This document shows, in pieces, positions 51,061 to 62,536 of a stretch of 64,000 bases of DNA. Location: contig NW_023603184.1 of NCBI RefSeq assembly GCF_014898055.3, forward strand, positions 33,603,359 through 33,667,358, given 5' to 3'. The notes under the pieces are model-generated. The model was given only the letters and a program-made list of their open reading frames with translations. It ran no database searches and had not been told where the DNA came from. This DNA comes from Talpa occidentalis. Lineage: Eukaryota; Chordata; Mammalia; Eulipotyphla; Talpidae. Both the position numbers and the translations under genes were made by a program. How positions within the stretch are numbered: the first letter of the stretch is position 1; each line of letters opens with the position of its first letter.

Positions 51061-52363
51061 AATCTAAAAATGAGTCCTCCCCTCACATCATCCTGACACT
51101 GACTCTTCTGCCTCCTCCTTCTATTTACAAGGACTCCAGGGATGACACTGGGTCTACCTGGGCTGCTCCTTTTAAACCTAGCTGACAAGCAGCCTCAGCT
51201 CCCACTGCTTCCTTCCCCTTTGCCATGTAAGGTAACATATTCACAGGTACTGGACATAGCCACAGCAATTAGTATGTGGCCTCTTCAGGAGGACAGTATT
51301 CACCCTACCACACTGGCATAGGTAGATTACAGAACACCAGGCAGACATCTGACATAATGAAAATATTGAATAACATAAAATGAGTATAATGGTGTGTTCT
51401 TCGGTGTGTAGGGGAAGGCATGGGATGAGACTACACTGACAGGCTCCTGAGCAGAAAGCAAGCTAGGGCATCTGGGATGTAACCTGCTAACCACAAATGG
51501 CTTAGGCTCTGGGCAAAAGTGTCTCAACCTCCTTGTTCTGTGGTTTCCAACCAACACTCTCCTTCTAATTTAGTGGTCCCGCTCCTGCCTACTCACCTCT
51601 CTGCATACTTCCCAATTCTGAGCCTGGTCTGCAAGTCTCTGGCTTTGGAAGACAGCACCCTGGCTTTCAGGCTCTGCTTAGATGAGCATAGTTTCCCTCT
51701 GCTTCCTCAGCCTTCCTCAGCCCTCAAATGGCTGCATTTCTGGAATGCAATGAACTAGTTCATAGCCTTCCTCAATGAACTAGCTCTTTGTCTACTTATT
51801 CTCAGGTACTATTAGTGTCTTAAAGTTGACTGGCTGGTCTCCACAAGGAAGAAAATGGGTAACCAAAGTCACACATTTATAGGTTTGTTTATTCATCTGC
51901 TTCTCTTAGAGAGAATCGAATAAGAGTTAAGGAAGCTGTATCCACTCTAGAGACAGCAAGTATTTCTAGGGTGCCCTCACCCTGGTTATTGTAAGAAACA
52001 AGGAGCCAAGGGTGCAACAGAGGTGAGAAGCCAGGAATTATAGGAATTATAAATTAGCAAGTTGTACATGTTATCCCTGGGGGGCAAATTGTCCATGTTT
52101 GTGCCTCTTGGGTTCTAGATCTCTCCTCAGGAGAGAGCAAATGGAGCACCCAAACAGGTTGATTGTGTAGCTGAAGTTGCTTGGCTGGGCTCTAGCCTCC
52201 CACTGGGAGGGACCAGCCAATGGGGTTGGCCAAAGCTGGATGGGAACCAAGAACAGACCAGAAGAAGCACAGTGGGAGTACCAGCCACAGGCAGTGGTGG
52301 CACCCATGGGCTCCATCATTACGTTCCCTAGTGGCTCCCCAAAAAGACCATGGGCCTACTTAC

Positions 52364-52578
52364 CAAGCTCTCCCCAAACCACTCCTTTATGTAGGCAGCT
52401 GTGGGGCCTGGGATCTGGCTCAGGAGGGCTGCCCTCTCCTGAGGGTGCTCCAGCGTCTCCAGGGCCAGCCTCAAGTCCTCAACAAGATGCAGCACTGGGA
52501 AGGAGCTCATGCAGGAAGCTGGGGAAGCCAGTCCAGGCTCACAGGTACCATCGCTAATGTCTGCACCAGTTTTTGTGC
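52364..52578 (-). CDS. PPFIBP2: PPFIBP2 coding exon, N-terminal liprin-beta segment (about residues 22-93)
   Basis: This exon encodes the N-terminal part of liprin-beta-2, a cytoplasmic scaffold that pairs with liprin-alphas and is linked to LAR-type receptor phosphatases. On the minus strand the acceptor ends at 52579 (...gttccag) and the donor is gtaagt at 52363-52358. The first two bases complete a split codon (phase 1 in); 71 codons follow and the exon ends in phase 0. Visible peptides include TKTGADISDGTCEPG, FPVLHLVEDLRLALETLEH and PQERAALLSQIPGPTAAYIK, closely matching what I know of mammalian liprin-beta-2. The phase-1 entry means an upstream coding exon, which in the known protein carries the initiator Met, must exist; I do not find it in the 11 kb to the right, so it probably lies past 64000. 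No stop or frameshift is visible. Confidence 0.95.
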
Positions 52579-52859
52579 CTGGAACAAGAGAGAAGCAGGA
52601 ACCTTATTTAAAAGGGTGGATGCCATTTTCAAGGAACTGGCCAAAAAAAAAAAAAATACATCTTTAATCTTGGGTTGGGCATAAGAGGAAGAGACCTGTG
52701 AGGTGGACAATCCTCAGTGGAAACTCACACTTAGAAAACTAAGAAAACACAGCCAGTTCTCACCAGTGACCAAAAACAAGCTGGTTACAGCAATGAGATA
52801 CCATTCTTCAGTTTTTCAATTAAAATGTGTTTGATTTTAAGTTTTAAAGTTAACGTGGT

Positions 52860-53171
52860 GGGCCTCCCTGGTGGCACAGCGGTTGAGCGCTGGGTTGCGA
52901 AGCTGCCCGCGGCCTCTATGGCGCCCGTTCGATCCCCGGTTGCTCCCCGGCCACCGGAGGAGGGTCCCACATGGCGCGCAGATCTCTCCTGCTGCCCGCT
53001 GCTCCCCTCAGCAGTGTACTTCGGTCCTTCTGCCTGCTCTGCTCCCGGCTCTGGCTCTGGTGAATTCTCTCACCCTCCCGCGCTTCTGACTGTGCCCAGT
53101 GCATGTATAAACAAACAAACAAACAAATAAATAAATAAGATAAAACATGCGTCTATATAAAAAAAAAACAA
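52860..53171 (+). mobile_element. tRNA-derived SINE, subfamily B, full length
   Basis: The head is ggcctccctggtggcacagc, followed by ttgagcgctgggttgcgaag and a box B-like gttcgatccccgg. The 15-bp target-site duplication taaagttaacgtggt lies at 52845-52859 and 53172-53186. It lies about 280 bp 5' (gene sense) of the 52364-52578 exon, in antisense orientation to the gene. Confidence 0.93.
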
Positions 53172-53586
53172 TAAAGTTAACGTGGTAACTAAGTTTTTAA
53201 GTTAATGTGGTAGGCTACAGAGATGGCCAGCATAAGTTCCTCCCATCCCACCCCCCTGCTCACAAGGTGATTCCTGACTTGGGCCTGGCCTAGTGACTGG
53301 CTGGGATCAACAGAGAGCAGTCGAGTGACTGTGTGCCAGCTCCAGGCCTGGGCTGTAAGAGGCTTAACAACTTCCACGCTCCCACTCTTCATACTTAAAT
53401 CACCACGTTACAAAGCCTAGTCACATGCTGGAGAGAGTGAGGCTGTTTTGGGTCTTCCAGCCCCAGATGAGCCACCGCAGCTGACACGGTTTGGTGAAGG
53501 GATGACAATTATTACACTCATTGTGCTGAGGGCTTAAAGAATTGGAATCTTTATAGATCATGGAGATATCTATATTCCCTTGTGGG

Positions 53587-53915
53587 TGTAGTGTACAAGG
53601 CTCCTTTCAAGTTAAACAAGAGCAGGATGCTTGATCGCCCTGGGGCAACAGGTATACCTAGGAATGACCAGGAATGCCCGGGAGACCCTTGACTGATATG
53701 ATTTGCACCCCAGGGACTGATCAGTGGAACGCCTTGTTAATAAGATTGGAGCTGTGGGTGGGGCTTGGAGTACATCAGTGGACTCGCTCACCCTAAAGCC
53801 AAAAAATCCAATATTCAGTTTGACCCACCCTTTTCTCTGTCAATAAAGAGGCTAGGATCTTGCTCTTGAGCGGCATCCTGCACCCAACAGCCTGCTCCAC
53901 AACTCCTGTTTCTTT
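53587..53915 (+). mobile_element. Possible solo retroviral LTR
   Basis: The segment has a cap of LTR-like features: ctctgtcaataaagaggct (polyadenylation signal) followed by cttgctcttgagcggcatcc and a C-rich end. No gag, pol or env remnant adjoins it. Boundaries are estimated and the family is not assigned. Confidence 0.4.
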
Positions 53916-54811
53916 TCTTTATCACTGCAGTGTTGCTTACACAACATCCCCTGATGTATTCACACTTCCAACTTGTGTTAATTACAATGTATATTCACAT
54001 CTCATCTCCCCATTAGGGGCTGGGAAGTCTCCAATGTCAGCTTCCCCACCACAGCTGAGTTCCTAGCATTGTGACCTTTGCCCAGGAGACAAACATCTAC
54101 ACACCTGCTTGGATGGAGAGCTAAGAGGGAGAGTGCTTAGATTTCCTCAGAGAGCTGGGATATTGGGTCAGCGCTTCCTAATTGTACATGCCCCAAATAG
54201 GATTGTTTTTGTCTTTCTAAATCTCACCAGTTAAAAGGAAAAAAAAAAATTCCTCTTTGCATAATGACAGAGATATATTTTTCAAACCAATTCTAGGATG
54301 ACACAGTCTTACCAAGGGATTCTGTGCTTCTTTCAGCAGTAAGAAACTTCATAAAATGTGGTTTACATGGTGGAACTGCTAGGGCATTTGAGTTGTTTAT
54401 CAGGCCAACACGATAAATAATGTGAAATCAGGACTCTTGGAAAATGTGGGCTGTAAGGCTACCACATCCACAGCTACATGTCTTACTCTAGGCCCTCTGT
54501 TCTTCTGAGAGCCAGCTTCCTGCTTGCCACGGCAGTCTTTGGCATGAGAAATCCACACAGAAGGAAGCAATTACTATTTGATTGCCGGTTGGCTTTCCGA
54601 AAGTGCAGAATAGAGAGAATCATGGGTCACAATCCACAAACAAGTCAGAGGCTAGGGACTGTGATCACCCACACAATGACATGTGCTCTAAGTGCGAGGT
54701 GACTGGGAAGAGACAGTCACACTTTAGAGATGAAAATGGATGGAAGCAGGCAAGATTCCCCAATCTGCTGAGAATTACTGAGTAATTCCTCTCCATTCAG
54801 AACACACTCCA

Positions 54812-54832
54812 AAACACACACACACACACACC
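54812..54832. repeat. (CA)n microsatellite
   Basis: About 10 CA units. Confidence 0.85.
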
Positions 54833-55324
54833 CCTTTATAAAAGTAGGGTGAGTCAAGCAGGGAGTAAGTAGGAAGAATAAGACTTTCACTAACTTTCTC
54901 CATGTAGTCATACACAAATCTCTTCCTTTCTCTGGGCCTCTCTGCCCAAAAGTCTTGGGATTCTTCCCTAAGCTTCAAAGAGTATGTACATGTGGGTCTA
55001 TATGTTTGAGTACATGTGTGTCTGTGCCAAGTTTTATATGTAATGCATATATGGATAAATGCCTTTAAGTTCTATTTCTTGGCAACTAACATTTCTTTAT
55101 CAAAATTAATAGTCAGTAAATACTAGATGGAGTGAAAATAGTATATGAGTGACAACATGTTCCTAAGAAAGATATAAGGGCAGTAACAGCAAAGCCCCAG
55201 ATGACAAGTTCCCCTTGATTACAAATCTAAGAATTACATATGGTCATAGGACAGAAAACTAAAGGAAAAAGAAACATCTAAATACCACCCTTGGTCTTGA
55301 GGATGTAAAATGAGAAAATGCTGT

Positions 55325-55915
55325 TGGGTAGAAAGGCATCCGCAGAATAATACGCTGAGCCTAAATTTCCTCTCCTAGAAGAATGCGGTGACCTACCTCC
55401 AATAGGCCCCTAATGACCCACCCTTGACATTCCTGCAATTATTCAGTTCCCCTCCTGTGTCTTATCAAGATTGCTCTGAGTGACCACTAGAATATGTCAT
55501 AAGTGATGGGTGTCACTTCCAAGGTTAGAGCATAAAAGCACTGTCACTTGCCATGTTCTCTCTCAGATCACTCAGGTTGGGAGAAGCCTGCTGCCACACT
55601 GTAAAGACACCCAAATATACCATGGGAAAGTCCACATGGCGAGGACCTACGGCCACCTATAACAGCTGTCCAGGAGTTAAGCCCTTCTGCCAACAGTCAT
55701 GTGAAAGGACAATCTCAAAGCAGCTCCTCCAGCCCCCAGCAAATCTTAGGTTAACAGTAGCTCTGGTTGAATTCTTAATGTAACCTCATGAAATATCTTG
55801 AGCCAAAACCACCAGCTAAGCCACTCCTAAATTCTTAGACCACAGAAGCTGAGAAATAATAAATGTTTATTATTGGGGTCATTTGTTATAAAGCGATAAA
55901 CAATATAAATAGCTA
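55325..55915 (+). mobile_element. MLT1-like (ERVL-MaLR) LTR remnant
   Basis: It carries atgggtgtcacttccaaggt, gcctgctgccacactgtaa, and the terminal gagaaataataaatgttta followed by tttgttataaagcgataaac, which is the MLT1 3' end layout. It is a non-coding old LTR copy. Confidence 0.65.
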
Positions 55916-55919
55916 AGAA

Positions 55920-57060
55920 CATTCTGCATGTGTAATCAAGGGGAACTTGTCCATGCACCACTAAAATATGCGGCTAAAATTACTTCTATTACAAAAAAAT
56001 GAGATCTTTGTTTTATATATCATACAACAAAAATAAAATTTAGACAGTTAAGTATTATATGTGAAAACTTAAACTATAAAATAAATAGAGAAGGTAGATC
56101 AAAATTGAGTTAGAGAAATATTTAATAAGGACAAGAACAATCAAGCAAGACATAAGAAATCTGACTATAAAATATTAACTTCTAGAATATTAAAAACAAA
56201 AGACAAATTACAGCCTAAAAAAACATTGTAGAAAAAAAAAAAGAAATCTTACATTAATAATAAAAATGCCCCAAACCACAAAAATGGATAAAAACTTCTA
56301 TAGGGGCAATTATCAAGGATAATTAAAAACCCAAAACACAAGCAGACAATAAAAATATGGTAAGAAAATATTTTCTTACTAGCAAATAAACAATTTTTAA
56401 TGATAATTCGTTTTTTCACCTACTTGTTGAAGTTGAAAATGCAATAATAGTCTATATATTTGAAAATTGTGGAAGGAGTAGATGGTAAAAGTTCTCAACA
56501 CAAGAAGAAAAACTTGTAACTGGATGTTAACTACACTTGCTATAGTGATCATTTTGCAACATATACAAACATCAAGCCATGATGTGTCATACACCTGAAA
56601 CTAGTAAATGTTCGATGTCAGTTAGGCCTCATTTTTTAGATCAAAGGAATACAATATTCAATGCTGGCAAGCAGGAGGTGAGAAAGTTACCCTCACATGC
56701 TGTTAACAGACAAAAAATTTATCTAACCAATACTGAAAAGACAATTTGGCAAGATGTGGCAAAAATACTTATACCTTTAACTTGGCAATTTCAATTCCAG
56801 AAATCTAGTCAAAGGAAATGTAACCAGACATGTTGTCAAGATTAACATACAAAAAATGGTCTCAGCAGTGTCATTAATTGCAAAAAAGTAGGTGGGGGGG
56901 AATCTCAAATAGGGAAGAGTCAGAGAATATAACTCATGTAGGTCAATTGTCCAGCGATTCAGTAACAGGGAACTACTTCTACTATTCAGTAACAAGAAAA
57001 TTAGAATTAAGACATAAATATGGATGCATGTGTATATATAAACCAACACACAGCATGCTG
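55920..57060 (+). mobile_element. Old L1 LINE remnants interrupted by a second L1 3' end
   Basis: Two degraded L1 ORF2-like pieces (about 55920-56390 and 56640-57060) flank about 56400-56640. That middle piece is a separate L1 3' terminus (gtgatcattttgcaacatat, catacacctgaaactagta). The order suggests an insertion of one L1 into another. Confidence 0.55.
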
Positions 57061-57548
57061 AAAGTAAGTGATATGAATCAGGCACGTGGCCTGCATGGCC
57101 CCCCCATGGGTCCTACTGAGGCTTGAAAGCCCTCAGGATGCTGACAACATGGGAGTCAGTCCTCCTGGGGCAGTAAATAAGTGACTAACAGCTCACAGGT
57201 TTTCTCCTTGATCAGATTTCCTCCTGGCAGGAACTGCACACTGAAGGGTGGTGGGGGACTGCAGGTATTTTCACAGGACAATCACTTTAGGAAATCTCAG
57301 AAAGGAGTCCCTTTCCCCCACAGTGAACAAGTAGAAAAGCTGGAAAAGATAACAACTTTTTTTTTTTTTAACATACAGCCAAGCTTGAAAGAAAATTAAA
57401 AGCTTCGATGGGTGTCAGAAACAATGAGGGAACTCAATGTGAAGTAAGGTCAAGCTGACCCTAGAGCAGGCCAGACCCAGATACAGGACATGGTGCTGCA
57501 GACTGAGGTTTTAATGCTCCCATTGAAAACAGTAGGCTCAAGTGAGGA

Positions 57549-57616
57549 CTGGAGGGAGGGAGGGAGGGAGGGAGGGGCTGGGGAGAGAGGGAAAGACACA
57601 GAGAGAGAGAGAGAAA
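57549..57616. repeat. (GGGA)n/(GA)n low-complexity tract
   Basis: Six GGAG-type units followed by agagagagaga, interrupted by a short unique segment. Confidence 0.9.
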
Positions 57617-58254
57617 CCTCAAGTATTGTCTTTTTCAGGAAGAAAGATCTGAAAATACCCCTGTGGCAGGGAATGATGTAAAAAGCTGGGAGCCCCCCTG
57701 CATTTTAGAAAACTATGTGTACACATACACCCTGTGAGAAATCAAGCTCAGGCCTCTGCATGCCACAGATAAAATGTCAAGTTTCCACTCTGCACTTAAT
57801 ACTAAAATCCTAAACCAGAAGTTAACACACAGTGCAAAGTGGTTTAGCATGATGAAACTCGTAAGGCCTCAGCAAAAAAAAAAAAAAAAAAATAAACGCA
57901 AAGGCAAAATTGTCCAGAGGGCTTGGTTGTGCATTGTGTATACATTCCGTGCAGATGACTGCCTCCAGTGAAAAATTATAACCACAAAGGAAAACAAATC
58001 AAAATGGAATACTAGATGCAACAAATAAGCAAATGTATATCCTTATAGCTAGGATTATTAGCAAAACAACATAAAAGAAACAAAAACTTACTGTTAGATA
58101 TGCCTAAATATAAGGCAAGCTGTTGACCCCTCAAAATTACTTTTCAGAAAAGAGCAATTCGCTTGTACTCAAGTTCTAATAAAGTTTCTCTTTGAAGGCA
58201 TTCTCCATACATCTTTATTTTGAAGACCAAAGCACTCCGTAGGGAAGATTAACA

Positions 58255-58443
58255 CAGAGTGTTTCAATTTTACATGCACATTGAAATCATGTGGGGAGTT
58301 TTTACAACTATGATGCCTGGGTTCCACCTCCAGAGCGTTCTAATTGAGTTGGCCTGAGGTGTGCCCTGGGAGAGTAAGAAACTTTCCAGATGTTTCTCAT
58401 GTGTAACCTAAGTCGAAGCCATTGCATTCACAAATCACTTCAG
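58255..58443 (+). mobile_element. MER5A-like hAT-Charlie element
   Basis: It begins cagagtgtttcaattt, contains ttgaaatcatgtggggagtt and gggttccacctccagagcg, and ends near aaatcacttcag. This is the layout of the MER5A/MER5B non-autonomous hAT element. Confidence 0.75.
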
Positions 58444-59029
58444 TCAATGCTATATTTTGATGTTTAGAATTTTCATTTTAAGGTTGCAAAAGCAAAATTT
58501 AATACAGATTTAGTATATGGGCTGTAGGGAAAATGGAGTTAAAATCAGGCTTTTTTCCGCCCTCCCACTGCTAGCTTCTTAGGGCTACCACCTGCAGTCT
58601 TATACTCCTCCTAAGTTGCGTGGGTGTCCTGGCCAAGAGGCGTGTGCTCAGGGTACGCTCACCTATGATTATGGACATCTGGACCCAGAGAGCACCAGGC
58701 ATGTTCATACGTGAGAGCGGACACCTGTGCCCAGAAGCTAGGGATGCACAGTGGCGTCACTCTGAGGTTGGGGAGGGCTCAGTTGCTGCCTTCCTGCCAG
58801 CTGGTCTGTCCTCTGATTCAGCATTAAAAGCCTGTAAAGTGATAGTGAGGGCTCCAAAATTCTCTTTTCATCTGCAGGAATCGGCAATGAACTGACCCAG
58901 CCTGGGATGGTTGCACAACTAAAATATTAGTATAGGATTTTACTGAAAGCCTTTATTGATCTTTTAATATATATATATATGTGGTAGTAATTAGGGTTAT
59001 GCAGAAATATGCTGGCTCTCCTCATCTTG

Positions 59030-59312
59030 AACTTAGGTAAGCTTATACTGGAAGTTACTCATGGCCACATAATTTCTTTTGGCCAATAAATATGAGAAGT
59101 GACATGTACACGATTCCACAGACCTTTTACCCCTGCCCTGGCCTCTGGCAATGGTGGAGGCCAAATCACCCTGTTTCCCAGAGTCATGATGACAGGCAGG
59201 GAGCAACGGCAGGTCTGGGGGAAACTTGTCATGCAAGCAAGAAATAACCTTCGCTGTTACAAGCTACTGACATTTAGGACTATTTGTTACTACATCATAC
59301 TTTAGCCTATTT
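59030..59312 (+). mobile_element. MLT1/MST-like LTR remnant
   Basis: It includes ggccaataaatatgagaagt, gcaagaaataaccttcgctg and ttgttactacatcatacttt, typical of the 3' half of MaLR LTRs. Confidence 0.65.
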
Positions 59313-60769
59313 TTACTTTTCATACTTTAGCCTATACATGCTTTACATCTCAGAAATATATACATGTCAGAAAAAGGTGCAGACATTGCCTCTTTTTTAG
59401 CTATCATAAAGCAGATTCCTTTTAACAATTTGGGATCAATGAGTACAGCTTGCAGAAATCTGCCTGAGTAATCTCCTGCCACAGCAAAGAGGAATAAGTG
59501 TCCTGACTACAGGGTCCTCTGGTCCTGTTATAGAAGTGGCCTTCCAGAGCTGCCTCTGAACCTGTCAGCCCACACATTAAGCCGCATGCAAAATCAGAGC
59601 ATGTGGCAATTGTTCTGGGCTATCCAGAAGGATATAATTAAGCAATGTATTTTCAATTTCAATTCTCAACTGTGCATTTCAATTATAGTTGACTCACAGG
59701 AACGAAGAGGAAGAAGGCCAGATCACAGGTTAATAGCCTACTAGAATTTACAAAGTTCTTTTGACAAGGTTCTGGTGTCCTGAAACAGTCAATCCCCTCT
59801 TTCCCACTTAGTGGCATAAAATTCAAGGGGTCCTAGTCAAGTACAGTCACATTTGAGAAACCCCCATTCAGGTTGCAAGATTCAACTTTATAAGGAGTTT
59901 CATCTCTTCACAGGCATTTTTTTTTCTTGCACCCACCCCAGAGCCACCAAGTGCCTGGACATGAGTCCATACATGGTGGCTCCGGAGGGGCCCCCTTGGC
60001 ACCTGTGCATTAGGCCATCCTTGTGTAGTCTGTACTCCTGACTGGCTAACAGGAGAAGATAATCCCCTTTGTTGTTTGTGCTGCTGACAATGATTCGAGG
60101 AAGGGGATACCTTTTTTGCAGTAGAGGCTAAATTATATAAACATTATCACATGCCCTAAATGTGCTCTTTTGGGAAGAGCTTTGGAACGTGAAGAGTAGC
60201 CTACCATACCATGGAGAAATTTATAAATGTTATTTAGTGGTGTAATTATTAATTATTATTATTGAAGTAACTGCCCATTTTAGTAGGAATCCATGTTGGT
60301 CTTGCATAAATAGCAGCTATTTGGCGTGTGCGGTGGTGCTATTTGGTAGTGTTGGTGGAACTACATGACATCATTCTACTTCAAATTAGGAAGAGAATAT
60401 AAAAAAGATTTCAATGTTGCAGAAAAACGTATTTTTGCAGGATCTGTGGCATCATGATTTCATGCCACAGCTTTCAAGCTTTTATTTTAGCTGTGCCACC
60501 CTTTAAGCAAAGGACCCCTGCCTGGGAAGCTTAATGTATAGGAGCGGGAAGCCCTTCCTCCTAAGGGGCTGGGAGCAAGCAGAACTGGCCCTACCCCTCA
60601 ATTCACTCTTGCCCCCTATAGTCAAACCCCAGGGCCCTGCTTCAGCATAAAAGGAACACAGGGATGAAGCTGTCTAGGAGACTCAGCGACCCTGGACTCT
60701 CCCATCTTATTTCCGTCACAACCAGCATGGTGACCTTGGGGGTAAACATAAAAATGTCAATACTGATAG

Positions 60770-60975
60770 TGACAAAACAATCAGCAACTTACACCAATTG
60801 AGTACTTACAAGGTGCCCTATTTGCATTAATTAATCCCCCCAGTTAAAGGAGTGAGGTGCTATAATTACCAGTGTTTTACAAATGAGAAAACAGACTCAG
60901 AGGGATTAAGCAATTTGCCCAAAGGGGCCACAGTGTTGACCTGGGATTCAGAATCAAGACACGATTGATTAACCA
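60770..60975 (+). repeat. MIR SINE remnant
   Basis: It includes acaaatgagaaaacagactc, agagggattaagcaatttgc and acctgggattcagaatcaag. Confidence 0.75.
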
Positions 60976-61409
60976 CCTTGAGCTGGACCTAGCATTCTGC
61001 GCCAGTTTGGTCCAACCATCTTGAAAATGAGGAGGTATTTATAATCCTCAGGAAAAGTGTCCTTCACAGACATTTGATAATTGTCATCGTTTCATCATAG
61101 AAGGCACAGGATATAAGTCCTCCAGACACTAATAACCTCAATGTTGAATTATCTGTCAAATAGCCCCTGTCAAATGTCTGTGTGAGCCAATTATTATTTA
61201 AAAGATGGTTTGCAGGAGGTGCCAACAACTGAGTCTTCAAAAAAATCGGTGATGTGTTATTTCAAAAGTATCAGCCAATGTAAAGTACAAACAGAGAAAA
61301 AACAAAATGAAGTTCAGTATGTGGCCAGCTAGTGCATGTGTGTAGAAACCAATAACTGCATCTGGAGCAATGAAAAGGACAGTCTGGTCACAAATGTAAA
61401 TAAACTACA

Positions 61410-61975
61410 CGTGTGACACACATTTATTAGACACCTGTGACGTGCTGCAGACCAGTGGAAGCACCGGAATGGGCCAGCAAAGCCTCCCTCAACATGGAAC
61501 TTACATTCTGGGGCAGGAGGCAAATAAAAAACAAAAAAACAGGTATGAATGTAATTAGCCAGGCGGTGGTGAGAGCTGTAAAGAACATAAACAGGACACA
61601 AGGGCAGAGAGCCATGTGGTGGTAGGGGGCGATGCTATCTGACTGAGCCTCTCTGGTATGGTGACATTTCAGGAGAGATCTGATCTGCTCTTTCTGGAGG
61701 ACAGCATTCCAGCAGAGGGAACAGCAAACACAATGGTCCTGAGACTGCCAATGCAGGTGGCTGAAGTGAGAGGAGCCAGAAGGAAGGTGGGAGGAGATGC
61801 AGTCAAAGCGGCATTCACGTCAGTGCATTCACAAGCACGGCTGGTCATGATGAGGACTTTAGATTTTATCCTGAGATGGGAAATCATTGAAAAGTTTTGG
61901 GGAAAGGAGTGAGGTGATTTGATTTATAGGTTAAGGATTACTCTGCTACTCTGTGAAAGACAGGCTATAAGGGGG
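61410..61975 (+). mobile_element. Ancient L2-like repeat
   Basis: The series aacatggaacttacattctg, gtgacatttcaggagagatc, cattccagcagagggaacag and ttgaaaagttttggggaaag matches a common ancient mammalian repeat that I associate with L2. Exact family is not certain. Confidence 0.6.
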
Positions 61976-62074
61976 ATAAGAATGGAGCAGGACTATCTTA
62001 TAGACCCTGGGGGAGCCTAGGGAGACATGCCTTATACAACGAAAACCACACAATTCAAATGGGTGAAATAAGGG

Positions 62075-62220
62075 CCCAAATATAAGCACAGCAATATTCT
62101 CAGGTGGATACTACTATTAGTCCCATTTTTAAGTGAGAAAACCGAGGAAGAGATCAAGCAAGTATTGATAATTTGGGTAGAGCTAGGACTCAAACCAAGT
62201 AGTCTGGCTCCTCCCTCCCA
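62075..62220 (+). repeat. MIR SINE remnant
   Basis: It includes actactattagtcccatttt, aagtgagaaaaccgaggaag and agctaggactcaaaccaag. Confidence 0.65.
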
Positions 62221-62449
62221 CTCTGCAAAGAATGTCTTGGGAAGTCTTAGACGCCTCTCTACAACCAACACTCACACTAGTTCAGGCAGAGCAGCCCAAG
62301 GAGCCACCTTCCAGAAGGACTGTGCCAGGTTGGAGGATGAAGGAAATGGACGTAGGAGGGAGCTCTTTGTGCTGGAAGGCCAGAGGGATGAGTCTCCTGG
62401 TTTCCACACACCTACTGTCCCTTCCTCCACACCCAGTCCAGATTCTCAC

Positions 62450-62536
62450 CTGTAGATCCTGGGCCCCGAGGATCCAGCCACACAGTTCTCCCAGAGACAG
62501 GGGATTTTGCCAGAGGCTTTGTCCTTTTCGGAAGGT
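62450..62536 (-). other. Candidate cassette or 5'-UTR exon of PPFIBP2
   Basis: On the minus strand a long pyrimidine tract ending ttttccccacatag precedes ACCTTCCG, and 87 bp later CTACAG|gtgaga is a near-consensus donor. The length is a multiple of three and all three frames are open. Inserted between a phase-1 upstream exon and the 52578 exon it would encode LPKRTKPLAKSPVSGRTVW and about ten more residues, then flow in frame into TKTGAD. It is also compatible with a non-coding 5' exon. I recognise no homology, so splice signals are the only evidence. Confidence 0.35.

Larger units (their letters stand above)
49985..51322 (+). mobile_element. Ancient repeat split by an L1 and a SINE
   Basis: The left half (about 49985-50210: gacttacaacaatgcaaatg, atcttgtggttctagaagtt) and right half (about 51063-51322: tttgccatgtaaggtaacat, attcacaggtactggacat) are the two ends of one common mammalian repeat. 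The L1 at 50211-51060 lies between them. Confidence 0.6.
23498..52363 (-). other. PPFIBP2: PPFIBP2 long intron
   Basis: A 28.9-kb intron, the longest complete one here. It carries the candidate alternative first exon (39019-39066), six of the eight full-length SINE copies, a partly duplicated segment (26097-26196 and 26799-26904), MIR and L2 remnants, hAT-Charlie remnants (43083-43330, 46367-46535), a terminal-repeat element (48817-49412) and a nested repeat stack (49985-51322). Between these, notably 27000-31900, 44000-46300 and 46540-48800, I see no gene. Confidence 0.88.

Noticed and set aside
52825..53130. About 100-codon ORF, repeated almost identically at 50720-51001 and in part at 4636-5067
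   Set aside because: It is the translated subfamily B SINE. The shared peptide reflects shared repeat sequence, not a gene family.
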